Of a DNA stretch of 64,000 nucleotides, positions 1-11,999 are shown in pieces. The notes beneath the pieces were generated by a model. The model was not told where the DNA came from, made no database searches, and saw only the letters and a program-made list of their open reading frames with translations. This DNA is from Anomaloglossus baeobatrachus. Taxonomy: Eukaryota; Chordata; Amphibia; Anura; Aromobatidae. The DNA is taken from contig NC_134358.1 in NCBI RefSeq assembly GCF_048569485.1, positions 238,353,404-238,417,403 on the forward strand. The letters run 5' to 3'. The translations under genes and the position numbers were made by a program. The number at the start of each line of letters is the position of its first letter. Position 1 is the stretch's first letter.

Positions 1-330
1 CCGTACCCGCAATGGGTACCTCAACCTTAACAAACACCGCCAACGAAAGTGGGGTGAGAAGGGAGCATGCTGGGGGCCCTAGTATGGGCCCTCTTTTCTT
101 CCATCCGATATAGTCAGCAGCTACTGCTGACTAAACAGTGGAGCTATGCGTGGATGTCTGACCTCCTTCGCACAAAGCTTGAAAACTGAGCAGCCGTGAT
201 CCCACGGGGGGTGTATAGCCAGAAGGGGAGGGGCCTTACACTTTTTAGTGTAATACTTTGTGTGGCCTCCGGAGGCAGTAGCTATACACCCAATCGTCAA
301 TCGTCTGGGTCTCCCAATGGAGCGCCGAAG
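1..330. repeat. Unclassified dispersed-repeat-like sequence
   Basis: No gene is visible. The stretch has a patchy GC-rich composition and runs into a MITE half on its right. It has the look of an old transposon fragment, but I cannot assign a family and see no paired ends. Confidence 0.3.
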
Positions 331-712
331 AAAAACGTGTTTTTAAAATAATAAACATTTTAACTCACCCGGCTCCAGCGATGTCCTCTGCAGCCCGTTC
401 TCCCTGCTCCTTCTGTGCCGGCTGATTATTGTCGCGCATATTCATTATGCGCGACACAGCCGACCCGGAAGCAGCTCCTGCAGGGGTCACCGCCGGCCGG
501 ATGCTGCGTCGCGGGAGGATTCAGCACCATGGACAGCGGGAGCGAGCGCAGGTGAGTGAATCTCTAAGTGCAATCACGGGCCACGGAGAACGGAGCCCGG
601 ATTGCACTTAGACAACCCACGTGTGCCGTGATTTTCGGCACACGCAGGGACATGTGCATGTTTTACACGCCAGTGAAAAATGTCTGTTTTTCACTGACGT
701 GTGAAACGGGCC
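331..712. mobile_element. Right half of a Harbinger-type MITE
   Basis: The right terminus reads CGTGTGAAACGGGCC followed by TTA. This is the same type of end as the complete element at 60858-61489 (GGCCCCCTTCACACGTCC start, TAA target). The matching left terminus is not present, so this is a truncated copy and its left limit is approximate. It is non-coding; short frames inside it are chance. Confidence 0.5.
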
Positions 713-719
713 TTAATGA

Positions 720-1780
720 AGTGAAATAACGCAGCAACCTGCAGAAAAGTCACATGCTCATTCTTTTTCTCATGGCACTCCTTCCCTTCCATTTGACTGC
801 AAAATTAGCTGGAATCAATTGCGAACGTCATGTTGCATTAGGAGAGCCCCTGAGGTGCCTAAGCAGTGGAGGTCCCCCACAAGTGACCCCATTCTGGAAA
901 ATAGACCCCTCAAGGAATTTATCTAGATGTTTGGTGAGTACCCTGAACCCCCAGGTGCTTCACAGAAGTTTATAACGTTGAGCTGTGAAAATAAAAGAAA
1001 AAATACATTTTTACCACAAAATTGTTACTTCAACCACATAGCTTTTTTTTTTTTTTTTTATTTTAACAAGAGTAAAAGAAAAAAAAGCAGCATAAAATTT
1101 ATTGTGCAATTTCTCCTGAGTATGCTGATACCTTATGTGTGGTGGAAATCAACTGTTTGGGTGCACAGCAGGTCTCGGAAGGGAAAAAGTGCCATTTGAC
1201 TGAACATTTGGCTGGAATAATTAGTGGACGCTATGTCGCATTTGGAAAGCCCCTAAAGTGCCTAAACAGTGGAGGTCCCCCACAAGTGACCCCATTTTGG
1301 AAACAAGACACCTCAAGGCTTTTATCTAGGTGTATATTGAGCATTTTCAATCCACGAATACTTCACAGAATTTGATAAGCTTAGGTTGCCATATTGAAAA
1401 TTTTCATTTTTTTCACAAAAAGGTTTCTTTAGCATCACATTTCTCACTTTTTCAAGAGGCAACAACAAAACGTGGACCCCACAGGTTGTTATCCAATTTC
1501 TTGTGAGCGCAGGGATACCCCATATGTGGCCAAAAACCTCTGTTTGGATTAATGGGAAGGCTTGGAATGGAAGGAGCACCATTTGAATTTTGGAAAAGTT
1601 GAAATAAATTGCACGCACCATGTCACATTAGCAGGGCCTCTTGGGTACCTATACAGCAGAAACCCCCACAAGTGACTCCATTTTGGAAACTGGACCCCTC
1701 AAGGATTTTATTCAGAAGTATAGTAAGCATTTTTAATCCACAGGTACTTCACAAAAATGTTGCTGTAACAAATTTCTCAC
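720..1780 (+). repeat. Three tandem units of about 400 bp
   Basis: The phrase CCCCCACAAGTGACYCCATT recurs at about 874, 1277 and 1664, giving spacings near 403 and 388 bp. Shared sequence continues on both sides of each anchor (CCTCAAGG, TTATCTAG, CAGGTRCTTCACA). The units have diverged. This is probably the internal tandem array of a larger, unidentified transposon. No gene is seen. Confidence 0.65.
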
Positions 1781-1785
1781 TGTTA

Positions 1786-2100
1786 GGCTATGTGGCCATG
1801 ATCCAGCGACACGGCGTCTAGTACACTCAGCTGCCCATGCCCACGATTTGGGTTCAGGCTGCTGTGGACTTTAGCTCTATTCTACCTGCACAGAACACTC
1901 ATCTCCGCAGCATAAATTGACATGCTGAGGCTCGGGAAGCTGCGCCACAGGTCAGTTTATGCTGTGGAGAAAAGAAGCACAGTGGGCATGAGATTTCTAA
2001 AAATCCTTCCACTGTGCTTCTACTGCACAACGCAGCATTATGGACGCAGGGAAAACACTGCGCCCAAAACGCTGCAAACCCCGATTGTGGGCGCATAGCC
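1786..2100. mobile_element. Harbinger-type MITE (315 bp)
   Basis: It begins GGCTATG after TTA and ends CATAGCC before TAA, in the same style as the complete MITEs at 52223 and 49289. Target copies differ (TTA versus TAA), so the limits are probable only. It sits at the end of the ~400-bp tandem array. Confidence 0.5.
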
Positions 2101-2103
2101 TAA

Positions 2104-3620
2104 AATGCTACAATGGATGAATGGATAGATGTCAAACATATATAACGTCCCACCCCCTGCATATTCTAAGCTGGCGCCCTTTAGTGCCTTTCATGTGGCA
2201 CTAAAGGGTGCCTAGCCTTGTATTTAGCCCAAAAAAAAAAATAATTAAAATAAATGACGTGGGAGTCCCCCCTATTTTTGATAGCCAGCTAGGGTAAAGC
2301 AGACAGCTGTAGCCTGCAAACCACAGCTGACAGCTTCACCTTGGCTGGTGATCAATTTGGAGGGCTCCCCAAGCTGTTGTGTTTTTTTTTTTTAATTATT
2401 TATGAATAAATAATTAAAAAAACAAAAAAAAACAAAAAAAAAAAACAAAAAAACGTAGGGTCCCCCCAAATTAGATCACTAGCCAAGGTGAAGCTGACAG
2501 CTGGGGTCTGGTATTCTCAGGGTGGGAAGAGCCATGGTTATTGGACTCTTCCCAGCCTAAAAATAGCAGGCCGCAGCCGCCCCAGAAGTGGCGCATCCAT
2601 TAGATGCGCCAATCCTAGCGCTTCGCCCCAACTCATCCGGCGCCCTGGTGCGGTGGCAAACGGGGTAATAAATGGGGTTGATACCAGATGTGTAATGTCA
2701 CCTGGCATCAAGCCCAGCAATTAGTTATGTCACGGCATCTATTTGATACAAGACATAACTAATTGACAGTAATAAAAAAAAAAAAAAAAATTCCCTGTAA
2801 TCCATTGTGAAAGTCCCGCGGCGATTCTGGACCTTCTAGAATATGGGGGGCACGTTCAGGGACCGTGTCCCCCATTTTCTAGGAGTGCAGACCCTCCATT
2901 TGAGGAGAGTGGGTGCAAAGAATTTGCACCCACCCTCCCTGGGTCACAGCTGCAGAGTGTGAACAGCAGCAGCAGCCATCGTCTCTGAGTCAGACACAGG
3001 AAGCTGAGCTGACAGCCGCACTCTGCACATGTGACCGGCGTCTGCTGTGAAGGAGGAGGGGGCTGCGGGGGGATCAGAGCTCCGACAGGTACGGGGGACA
3101 CCGGGGTGGGAATAGGGGGTGACCTGGCAGGGCCTGGGGAGCAGGTTTCTGTCGTATGTGTCATAGCACATGCGACAGAAACCATAGGAAAGGGGGAAAT
3201 GCTGCTGTGCGCGCGCCGGTATGTGCGGTGCCATGTTAGATTATCGGGAGGAAGGGGGAGTGGGGGGACACTTTGGTGACACCGGGGGACCGGAGAGGAC
3301 CGGGGGATGAGATTTATCTCCCATCTGACATGTTTGTTTATGCCAGATGGGAGATAAATGATTTTTTACCGGCGTGGTCATTTACTGTAACCTGATCATC
3401 GGTACACGGTGTATACCGGTCATCAGGTGAGTGGGGACCGGAAAAACCGGCCAGAATCATGATCTCCAGGGTCTCAGCTACCCCCGGCAGCTGAGATCCC
3501 GGAATTTTTCTGACTCTGGGGGGCGCTAGACCCTTTATTCCGACCGCCGTTAAAAAGCGGCGGATCGGAATAAGTACCCTAATTTGTCGCCGTTAAAAGG
3601 CGTATCGGCGGTCGTTAAGG
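2104..3620 (+). repeat. Dispersed repeat family A, copy 1, plus flanking repeat
   Basis: From about 2138 to 2790 this matches the stretch at 25518-26100 nearly phrase for phrase: the TTTAGTG...CATGTGGCACTAA start, GCCAGCTAGGGTAAAGC, GGCGCATCCATTAGATG and a poly(A)-rich end. The rest, to about 3620, is GC-rich repeat ending GGTCGTTAAGGGGTTAA. A short inverted repeat (GAGATTTATCTCCCATCTG and its complement) lies at about 3308-3358. No gene is present. Superfamily unknown. Confidence 0.55.
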
Positions 3621-4283
3621 GGTTAAAAGTCCTGCACATGAAGTAAGCGTCATAGCTAAATCAGAAGAACTATACTAAATTTTTTAAGTGGAGATATTCT
3701 CTAATAATATTATTTCTAATCCATATTGGGATAGGATCTAGGAGCTGGCAATACCGCTCTAACTTTACTAAACTTCATCGATAACCTTGCCTGGTTGATA
3801 AAGCTACTCGCGAAAACGTGCGTTCTTAGGCTTGGTGTGCATCCCCTTCACCTCTGGGTACTGGTATACACATGACTGTTACTTGATTTGTTATATATGT
3901 GCTGCTAAAACTCTTGTCTGATCCACTAGGATATGCATAGCACTTTACATGGGACTGTGTGCAATGTTTATGTAATCCCCCTGTTTCTGTGGTAATAGTA
4001 ATTGTATTGCACATGACACTTTATTCCCTGTATCCTCTGTGGACATGTACTTCCTTGTAGCAATATTGTGATTTAATTAACTATATACTGAATACCTGGA
4101 TACCCTTTTTGACCCCTGCTCTCCATATGCAAATTATGAGTGTTATATGGTATTTGCCAGTTAATAAAATATTTATTGTTATCCCTTAAAACCACAATTC
4201 TCTTTTTTTTCTTGTTTACTCTGTGCAGCTTTATGATAGTCACAGTTTTCTCTGCTGTAGATCTAGCAGAACTCAGTTGTTGA
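3621..4283 (+). mobile_element. Hammerhead-type retroelement, monomer, decayed
   Basis: AT-rich non-coding element with a decayed hammerhead ribozyme core near 3789-3831 and an AT-rich downstream part including AATAAAATATTTATTG. It resembles the better preserved ribozyme elements in the window in layout (ribozyme, then several hundred bp of AT-rich tail). No target duplication was identified. Limits are approximate. Confidence 0.4.
3789..3831 (+). ncRNA. Degenerate hammerhead ribozyme
   Basis: Outer stem GCCT/AGGC (3789-3792 with 3828-3831). It encloses TTGATAA in place of CUGANGA, a short stem II region, GAAAAC in place of GAAAC, and GTT at the cleavage position. The core is mutated at essential positions, so self-cleavage is unlikely. 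Confidence 0.35.
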
Positions 4284-4904
4284 GCTGTGTACAGTGGCGT
4301 ACCGTCAATAGAGGCAGGCATAGACGCAACTGCTATGGGGCCCGTGACCTGAAAGGGGCCCCGTGACGGCTGCCCGCTGTGTCTGCGATTTCACTTTTTA
4401 CTCATTCACAGCACGGACTGCCCAGTCACCAAGCAGCTGACTGAAGCGGCAGGGGGAGCCGCACTAATTGTACAGCTGCAGTCCATTGCAACACAAAAGG
4501 AGCAGACACGCTCACACTGCACACCGCACGCCCTCTGCTGAGGGGGAGGGAGTGGACAGGCAGCATCTTCTTCCAATCAGAGAGGTGTAAGATGCCAGGA
4601 GAACAGCCAAGAGAGGGGGCGAAGCTTGTTCAGTACAACGCGGGAGATTGAAAATATGGAAGGGCAGAAGGAAGGAGCAGAGACCTGAGCATTGCACGTA
4701 GAGAAGAGATGCAGAACGAGCAGAGAAAACAAGGAGAAGTGAGAACAGAAAGAATAAACAAAGGACAGGATCTGAGCACAGCCAGGAGGACTGACAAGAA
4801 GTGCAGCATGAGGCCGGAGGCTGCCACTAACATGATCTCTCAGCACAGGAGCAGGTGAGTATAATAATGTGCAAAATGTCTGCCTGTAACGCTACAGAAA
4901 GAAA

Positions 4905-5105
4905 CTGTACCGTCACATCCCTGTGTGTTAACCCTGTACTGTCACATCCCTGTATGTAGTATCCCTGTACTGTGACATAACAGTGTGTGTTATCCCTGTA
5001 CCATCACATCACTGTGTATTAACCCTGTACTGTGATAGATATCACTGTAAATATTATCTCTGTACTGTGACATCACTGTGTGTTATCCCTGTACTGTGCA
5101 GTGAT
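4905..5105 (+). repeat. Degenerate minisatellite, about 27-30 bp period
   Basis: Variants of CCCTGTACTGTCACATCACTGTGTGTTA recur about seven times with indels, inside the left arm of the hAT element. It is non-coding. Confidence 0.7.
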
Positions 5106-5770
5106 TTATTATGGTACCTAAAGCTATAAAGAGGGTCATAATCATTACTATTATATGGGAGAGACAAATGAAAATTTATAGTGTGTGCGCGGTGAGGGGC
5201 ACGAAGGAGGACATCGCTACTATACGCCACACACACACACACACTGCAGATTTTTTTTGTGGATTTGTGGTGTGAACCCACTGGTCTTGGTGCAGAGGCC
5301 TTTTCTCTAGAACCACAAATAGATATAAGACCACAGAAGACGCAATACCTCTAAAAATATATTTAATTTTATTTAGAAAAATATAAAAATATGACAGTGT
5401 CTCTCTAAAAATACATAAAGGACAAAACAGTGACAGTGAGATGTTGGGAAGAGAGAGTTTCAGCGTGAAAAGGATAGCGATAGATAGATATTCACAGTTT
5501 CGTCAAATTACTGATCTCATAGCCTTTGTTGACCCTTCCTGACGACGGAGGGTGTCCTAAGTTACAAGACACTCCCCGTTCCGGGTGGCTGACCCTCCCT
5601 GTCCCTATCTCTAGCCAAGGGGTGTCCACCACCAACCCAGGTGACTAGTGCAAAACCATAAATATACACAAAACACAAATGCGTTAAATTTGGTTCCTGA
5701 CTCAATAAGATACTTCAGTCAGATCAAAATTGTAATTGTTAGGTGGAGCTGTAGGGGACCCGCTGCAGTA

Positions 5771-5853
5771 GATGTCACCCCACGCTCTCCCGACGCGTTT
5801 CTCCCCCACCTAACGCAATACTGGGGGATCATCAGGGGTAAAAAAGTCACATC
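5771..5853 (-). ncRNA. Hammerhead ribozyme, core intact (left arm)
   Basis: Read on the minus strand: CTGATGA (5835-5829); stem II TCCCCCA/TGGGGGA, 7 bp (5828-5822 with 5808-5802); GAAAC (5801-5797); then GTC ending at 5792 with cleavage expected before 5791. Stem III is minimal (ACGCGT). Stem I pairs CCC with GGG next to the core and GATGT with ACATC at its outer end, with an internal loop between. All invariant core positions are present. The first pair of stem II is U-A rather than the usual G-C. Minimal stem III is typical of ribozymes in Penelope-like elements. Confidence 0.75.
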
Positions 5854-6510
5854 ACGGTAATAGTTAGTTATCGAAAGGGATACGAGATAGGTCCTTTTGA
5901 TAATACACCAGAGAGTCTTTGTTTTAATCACATAATGTGCGGGCAGATATTCTCATTCAGAAACTTACCTTCTTTTCGGAGTTACAAGAGACAAATGTAT
6001 ATGAAGGCAGTTTCTTCCAAATATGGATGAATAGCCTATAGGATGCTAGGAGTTTAGTATATCAAATAGAGCTCCTAAGATATCACAGGAGTCTTCCTAT
6101 CCTTGTGTTTAATAGGCTTATGGATCACATCCTATCCATGTCTAGGTCACATAGGGCAGCAGGGACATCTATATATGAAGAGAGTCCAATTTCTTTAGTT
6201 GATAGTGTTACACCGATATATACACTATTAGTGTGTCCAGTCCTGCAATTTCTTGGTCACTTAGGTTGAAGGTGCTGTATCAACACACAGCATCGAAATG
6301 TATACAGTCCTGCAAAGAAAAGCTCCTTTACACAGTGTTCCAAAATGGTGACCAAGTGTTATAATGAACACTCCTTTCACCGATAATTGGTCCAAAGAAA
6401 AGCTCAACCTGCAAGGACAAAGTGTCCCGAGCGCTTGCACCTTCAACCTAAGTGACCAAGAAATTGCAGGACTGGACACACTAATAGTGTATATATCGGT
6501 GTAACACTAT

Positions 6511-7714
6511 TGTCGCGGGCGGAGGAGGGGACGCTGCGCTCTCCCACTGCTCGGGTCCGGCTGCCGCTGCTGCTGCGGCTGCTGCTGCGTGGTGGCTCGA
6601 GCGGTGGGCCGGATCCCGGGGACTCGAGCGGCGCTCCTCGCCCGTGAGTGAAAAGGGGATGGATTTTGATTGTGGGGGTTTTGATTATTATCCATGACGC
6701 CACCCACGGTTCTGGTGATATTAGTGACACCACCGCTGCTCTGGACGGGGATCCCGGGAGCGGTGACAAGGAGCAGCTTTGTTGTTAGTTCTCCCCTCCG
6801 TGGGTAGGGGGTTGGTTGTCCCGGGGCCCGGTGATGGGGTAGGGATGGATGATGAATGGCAGGCAGGTTGCGGGGCCTGGTGAGGTGCAGGGTCGCGGGG
6901 GCAGCTCTGTGCCGCACGGCACGGTGGTACTCACTCAGCCAGAGACGATGACACAGTTCTCGGTAAAACACACGGCTGGAAAGACTGGTCCCACGGACGG
7001 CTGCTGCTGCTTTTCCCCGGCAGGTTGACGGTGACTGCCTTTCCCTGCACCTATGTACTTCTGACGGTTCCAATGGGTTCCCACCGGTAACCCGCTCCCC
7101 GGCTTGGATATGGGCCGGAGGAGCCCCTTTTGCCCGCAGGCGCTGGCCCTGAGAAACGATTGCCTTGGCGGTGGCTCTCTCACTGGGTTGGACCGTTGCC
7201 TTCTGTCGGGACTTGACTGTTTGGAAACCCAGGCGGTCCCCTTCACTAACGGATTCGGCAAATTCACGGCGACTCCTAGCCTTGCCGCGGTCCGAAAAGC
7301 CCCTGCCAATGGTGCTGGCTTCTCCTTGTGTACCGGTCCGGTACCGCCGGGCCACCGCCCGTCCACGGTCCTTACGGTAAACTCCGATAGGCCACTCCTG
7401 CAGACGGTCACCACCGTCTGCCAACCTTGCTGCTCCGTCCGGGCCACACACCCGGACCAACTTCAGATCGCTCAACTACCACTTTGCTCCTCACACTTGC
7501 TCCTCCACAACTAATCCGACTGTTGTTCCTTCCTCCAGGACTGTGAACTCCTTGGTGGGTGGAGACCAACCGCCTGGCTCCACCCCCTGGTGTGGACATC
7601 AGCCCCTGAAGGAAGGCAACAAGGGTTTTGTGTTCTGGCTTTGATGTGCCTAACCGGGGTGTAGGGTGTGGTGGTGTAATTACCTGTGGCCCCTGGCTTG
7701 TCCAGGGCGCCACA
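6511..7714 (-). repeat. LTR of the 6511-10928 element (3' LTR)
   Basis: Begins TGTCGCGGGCGGAGG and ends CAGGGCGCCACA on the plus strand. It is the same length class and near-identical to 9731-10928. Read in the element's direction it starts TGTGGCGCCCTGG, shared with other LTRs in the window. Confidence 0.8.
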
Positions 7715-8152
7715 TTCCCCCTTAGCAAAATGCAGACCGTCCGCGGGCTGCCCGTCCATCACCGGTTCTATTTTCAACAACTGAAAAAGATATAAATAAC
7801 GGTAACAGACATAAATTAAAATAACATCTTCCCACATCGGGAGGTACTCTTACTTAAACGTTGCAACGGTAAACGGTTATGGCTTCCGCTCTCTCCCACC
7901 CAAGCAACCTGGCCCTGATGCTGCCCCTAAGCTAACAGGCAGCACCCCTTGACCCCCAGTCCTGCACAAGTTGCCCGAGCGGGTTCTGTTCTTTTCAGGG
8001 GACCCACGTCCATGGGAAGCCCCTGAAACCCCCAGAGGATTGCCACCGGTTCCGGTGGTGGCTGGGCCCCAGCCTACTCCACTGCGGGCCCTTCCTCCAA
8101 TCTGCCTCTCCGGAGGCAGCAACGGTGGGAGCTGTAACATAATTATTTACAG

Positions 8153-8586
8153 AAAGAACAAGAATCCAGCATCACGGAGAATGTGTGGAAGAATAAAAAA
8201 AATTTTTTTTTTTTTCTTTTATTGGAATTATTCTTAAAAACAAGTATTCAATCCAGTAAGCACAGAGGCACAAGTATGATAGCGGATTAACCAACGCGTT
8301 TCGACCAGAAGGTCTTACTCATGGCATGCAAGTAAGACCTTCTGGTCGAAACGCGTTGGATAATCCGCTATCATACTTGTGCCTCTGTGCTTACTGGATT
8401 GAATACTTGTTTTTAAGAATAATTCCAATAAAAGAAAAAAAAAATTTTTTTTTATTCTTCCACACATTCTCCGTGATGCTGGATTCTTGTTCTTTCTGAT
8501 GTTGCCTTCCGCCCGGGCCAGGGCGTTCCTTGCATGAGTGTGGAGTCCGGGAGTGAAGAGGGGTGAGCTGACACACATCTTCTTGT
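8153..8586. mobile_element. Palindromic hammerhead-type insert (434 bp) inside the LTR element
   Basis: Inverted arms run from 8153 to about 8320 and from 8334 to about 8500, meeting near GGCATGC. An unpaired tail follows to 8586. An exact 14-bp duplication ATAATTATTTACAG lies at 8139-8152 and 8587-8600. Each arm starts at the centre with a stem GACC-TTCT-GGTC followed by GAAACGCGTT, the 3' half of a hammerhead core. The CUGANGA side is lost or mutated (reads CCATGAG on one arm). It is head-to-head, like the larger palindrome that surrounds it. Confidence 0.65.
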
Positions 8587-9730
8587 ATAATTATTTACAG
8601 GCCACAAGTTTGTGGTTGCCTTGCAAGTTCTCAGGCATGTTCATAGTAGTTTCTATGTAACACTGTAGACGGTCCCCACGGGGACAACGGTGCCGGCAAC
8701 AACCGGTTTTAATCAGCAGTTGACAATCAGATGAATTTTCGGTATATTATGCACTTATTCAAAACTTCTCAAACTTTAAAACACACACATGTTGTGGTCC
8801 CAACGGGGACGGTGACAACGGCATTCCGCTGCCCTTATGGTGCACCTTCGTCCTCCCCACCCGGCTCTGGGTGGAAGAACACGGGCATCAGCCCCTCCAG
8901 CGCATAGCAGGCACGGCGAGGAAGGGCCGCCCGATACCCGTTATTTCCACTCCGGGGGATGTAAGTGGCCTCCATGTCATGCAGAGCGACGACTCCATCT
9001 TCTTCCGAAACTGGCTCAGTGTCAGGCCCGGAATCACTATCGTCCATCCCTGCGCCAGGCAGGTTGCCGCCAGCTGCCGTAGCTTCCGGGCTCGCCACTC
9101 TCTCGGCCACTGTTACGAAGGGGAGTACGCCCGACGGGCCAGACGTAACGCGGTGCACGGGTAAAAAGGACGGAGGCGGCATGAGGGCCAGGGGCAGACC
9201 GGGTCCCTCAGCCGCAACGGCCGGTCCCTCTGGGACACAGGGGCGTGGGTCACTCACCAGCTCCTCCATCCCATAAACCCGTGCGACTGCAGCTACCTCC
9301 TCCACCTCCGCGGTCCACTGCTCCATAAGCCTACAGATCTGGCTCCGGTAGTGTCGGCAGATCCCTGCCGTTCGGGCCCTCAGCCATGCCGCTGTCCCGG
9401 GCACCAGCTCAGTAGCCTCTGCATAGCCAGGTGGGGCGGACATTCTTTGCAAGGGTCAGCAGATCGTGGGGTTCCGGCGTCCCTATCTGTACAGCCACGC
9501 TCACATGCGGCCAGCCGCCATTTCGTCCACCGTAGCCTCTTTCCGGCTCCTCCTCTACAGGGGCGGGGTTTTGGCCTTCACGCCTCCACTACTCGAGGAG
9601 ACGCTCGAGCGGGAACTTTTCGCGCCAAAGATGGCGGCTTCTGAAATTTTTCGGCCGGACACCTCTGGCGGTAACAAGGCGCACCTCTACCAGACGGCAG
9701 AGCGGTAAGATCCTGTTCGTGACGCCAAGT

Positions 9731-10928
9731 TGTCGCGGGCGGAGGAGGGGATGCTGCGCTCTCCCACTGCTCGGGTCCGGCTGCCGCTGCTGCTGCGGCC
9801 GCTGCTCGGTGGTGGCTCGAGCGGTGGGCCGGATCCCGGGCACTCGAGCGGCGCTCCTCGCCAGTGAGTGAAAAGGGGGATGATTGGTTGTGGGGGTTTT
9901 GATTATGGATATTGTCAGTGACGCCACCCACGGTTGTGGTGATCTTGGTGACACCACCGCTGCTCTGGACGGGGATCCCGGGAGCGGTGACAGGGAGCAG
10001 CTGAGTTGTTAGTTCTCCCCTCCGTGGGTAGGGGGTTTTGTTGTCCCGGGGCCCGGTGATGGGGTAGGGATGGAAGGCAGGTTGCGGGGCCTGGTGAGGT
10101 GCAGGGTCGCGGGGGCAGCGCTGTGCCGCACGGCACGGTGGTACTCACTCAGCCAGAGACGATGACACAGTTCTCGGTAAAACACACGGCTGGAAAGACG
10201 GGTCCCACGGACGGCTGCTGTTGCTTTTACCCAGCAGGTTGACGGTGACTGCCTTTCCCTGCACCTATGTACTTCTGACGGTTCCAATGGGTTCACACCG
10301 GTAACCCGCTCCCCGGCTTAGATATGGGCCGGAGGAGCCCCTTTTGCCCGCAGGCGCTGGCCCTAAGAAACTGTTGCCTTGGCGGTGTCTCTCTCCCTGG
10401 GTTGGACTGTTGCCTTTTGTCGTGACTTGACTGTTTGGAAACCCAGGAGGTCCCCTTCACTAACGGATTCGGCAAATTCACGGCGACTCCTAGCCTTGCC
10501 GGGGTCCGAAAAGCCCCTGCCAATGGTGCTGGCTTCTCCTTGTGTACCGATCCGGTACCGCCGGGCCACCGCCCGTCCACGGTCCTTACGTTAAACTCCG
10601 ATAGGCCACTCCTGCAGACGGTCACCACCGTCTGCCAACCTTGCTGCTCCGTCCGGGCCACACACCCGGACTAACTTCAGATCGCTCAACTACCACTTTG
10701 CTCCTCACACTTGCTCCTCCACAACTAATCTGACTGTTGTTCCCTCCTAAAGGACTGTGAACTCCTTGGTGGGTGGAGACCAACCACCTGGCTCCACCCC
10801 CTGGTGTGGACATCAACCCCTGAAGGAAGGCAACAAGGGTTTTGTGTTCTGGCTTTGATGTGCCTAACCGGGATGTGGGGTGTGGTGGTGTAATTACCTG
10901 TGGCCCCTGGCTTGTCCAGGGCGCCACA
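9731..10928 (-). repeat. LTR of the 6511-10928 element (5' LTR)
   Basis: Partner of 6511-7714. On the element strand it lies upstream of the primer-binding-like site, so it is the 5' LTR. Its outer end abuts the CTAT duplication. Confidence 0.8.
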
Positions 10929-11286
10929 CTATCAACTAAAGAAATTGGACTCTCTTCATATATAGATGTCCCTGCTGCCCTATGTGACCTAGACATGGAT
11001 AGGATGTGATCCATAAGCCTATTAAACACAAGGATAGGAAGACTCCTGTGATATCTTAGGAGCTCTATTTGATATACTAAACTCCTAGCATCCTAAAGGC
11101 TATTCATCCATATTTGGAAGCATCTGCCTTCATATACATTTACCTTCTTTTCGGAGTTACAAGAGACAAGTTTCTGAATGAGAATATCTGCCAGCACATT
11201 ATGTGATTAAAACAAAGACTCTGGTGTATTATCAAAAGGCTTTCGGTTTGGACCTATCTCGTATCCCTTTCGATAACTATTACCGT

Positions 11287-11371
11287 GATGTGTGACTTTT
11301 TTACCCCTGATCATCCCCCAGTATTGCGTTAGGTGGGGGAGAAACGCGTCGGGAGAGCGTGGGGTGACAGC
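11287..11371 (+). ncRNA. Hammerhead ribozyme, one core change (right arm)
   Basis: CTGATCA (11307-11313) stands where CTGATGA is expected. Then the 7-bp stem II TCCCCCA/TGGGGGA (11314-11320 with 11334-11340), GAAAC (11341-11345) and GTC (11348-11350). CCC/GGG starts stem I. It is the inverted twin of 5771-5853. The G-to-C change at the catalytic G8 position should disable it, so the two arms differ in predicted activity. Confidence 0.6.
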
Positions 11372-11999
11372 TACTGCAGCGGGTCCCCTACAGCTCCACC
11401 TAACAATTACAATTTTGATCTGACTGAAGTATCTTTTTGAGTCAGGAACCAAATTTAACGCATTTGTGTTTGTGTATATTTATGGTTTTGCACTAGTCAC
11501 CTGGGTTGGTGGTGGACACCCCTTGGCTAGAGATAGGGACAGGGAGGGTCAGCCACCCGGAACGGGGAGTGTCTTGTAACTCAGGACACCCTCCGTCGTC
11601 AGGAAGGGTCAACAAAGGCTATGAGATCAGTAATTTGACGACTCTGTGAATATCTATCTATCGCTATCCTTTTCACGCTGAAACTCTCTCTTCCCAACAT
11701 CTCACTGGCACTGTTTTGTCCTTTATGTATTTTTAGAGAGACACCGTCATATTTTTATATTTTTCTAAATAAAATTAAATATATTTTTAGAGGTATTGCT
11801 TGTTCTGTGGTCTTATGCAGTGGCCTTTTCTCAGTAACAGGGTGGTGGTTATATTCAGACTCCATGTGGTGATAATATTTGGTCATCGTGTGGAGGCATT
11901 ATTTTGCAATGTATAGTAGTATTATTGGTCTTGGTATGGTGGGTGCTGTTCAGGAACAATATATAATGTGTTTGGTAATTGTATGGCTATTTTGGCGCT

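Larger units (their letters stand above)
6511..10928 (-). mobile_element. LTR retrotransposon (fossil), non-autonomous, minus orientation
   Basis: Two LTRs of about 1.2 kb in the same orientation (6511-7714 and 9731-10928) enclose about 2 kb. A 4-bp duplication CTAT flanks it (6507-6510, 10929-10932), and the undamaged left arm of the host palindrome shows the empty site. A tRNA-primer-binding-like sequence, TGGCGTCACGAACAGG on the minus strand, adjoins the LTR at about 9728. A purine tract AAGGGGGAA adjoins the other LTR at 7715-7723. The interior has one 205-codon minus frame (8835-9452) I do not recognise and no visible protease or polymerase, so it looks gutted. The LTRs are by eye about 95% alike, suggesting moderate age. 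Probably Gypsy/Ty3 kin; not certain. Confidence 0.75.
5308..11815. mobile_element. Palindromic (head-to-head) hammerhead retroelement
   Basis: The left arm (5308-6269) and right arm (6437-6510 plus 10933-11815) are inverted copies of about 960 bp around a loop at 6270-6436. The right arm is split by an LTR retrotransposon. Each arm carries a hammerhead core, minus strand on the left and plus strand on the right, with the ribozymes' downstream tails pointing outward. A 17-bp direct repeat differing at one base (TGCAGWGGCCTTTTCTC, 5291-5307 and 11816-11832) flanks the whole. That size suggests target-primed reverse transcription rather than DNA transposition. Penelope-like elements and retrozymes are known to carry such ribozymes; no reverse transcriptase is visible here. 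Confidence 0.7.

Noticed and set aside
6507-7475. 322-codon minus-strand open frame
   Set aside because: Lies wholly in an LTR, with parallel frames at the partner LTR; GC-rich non-coding sequence gives long chance frames.
8294-8302. Calling every GAAACGCG motif an active ribozyme
   Set aside because: Here the CUGANGA side is missing or altered; recorded only as a ribozyme-type remnant.
8835-9452. 205-codon minus-strand frame as a host gene
   Set aside because: It sits inside the LTR element between the primer-binding-like site and the purine tract; at most a remnant of that element's own protein, not recognisable.
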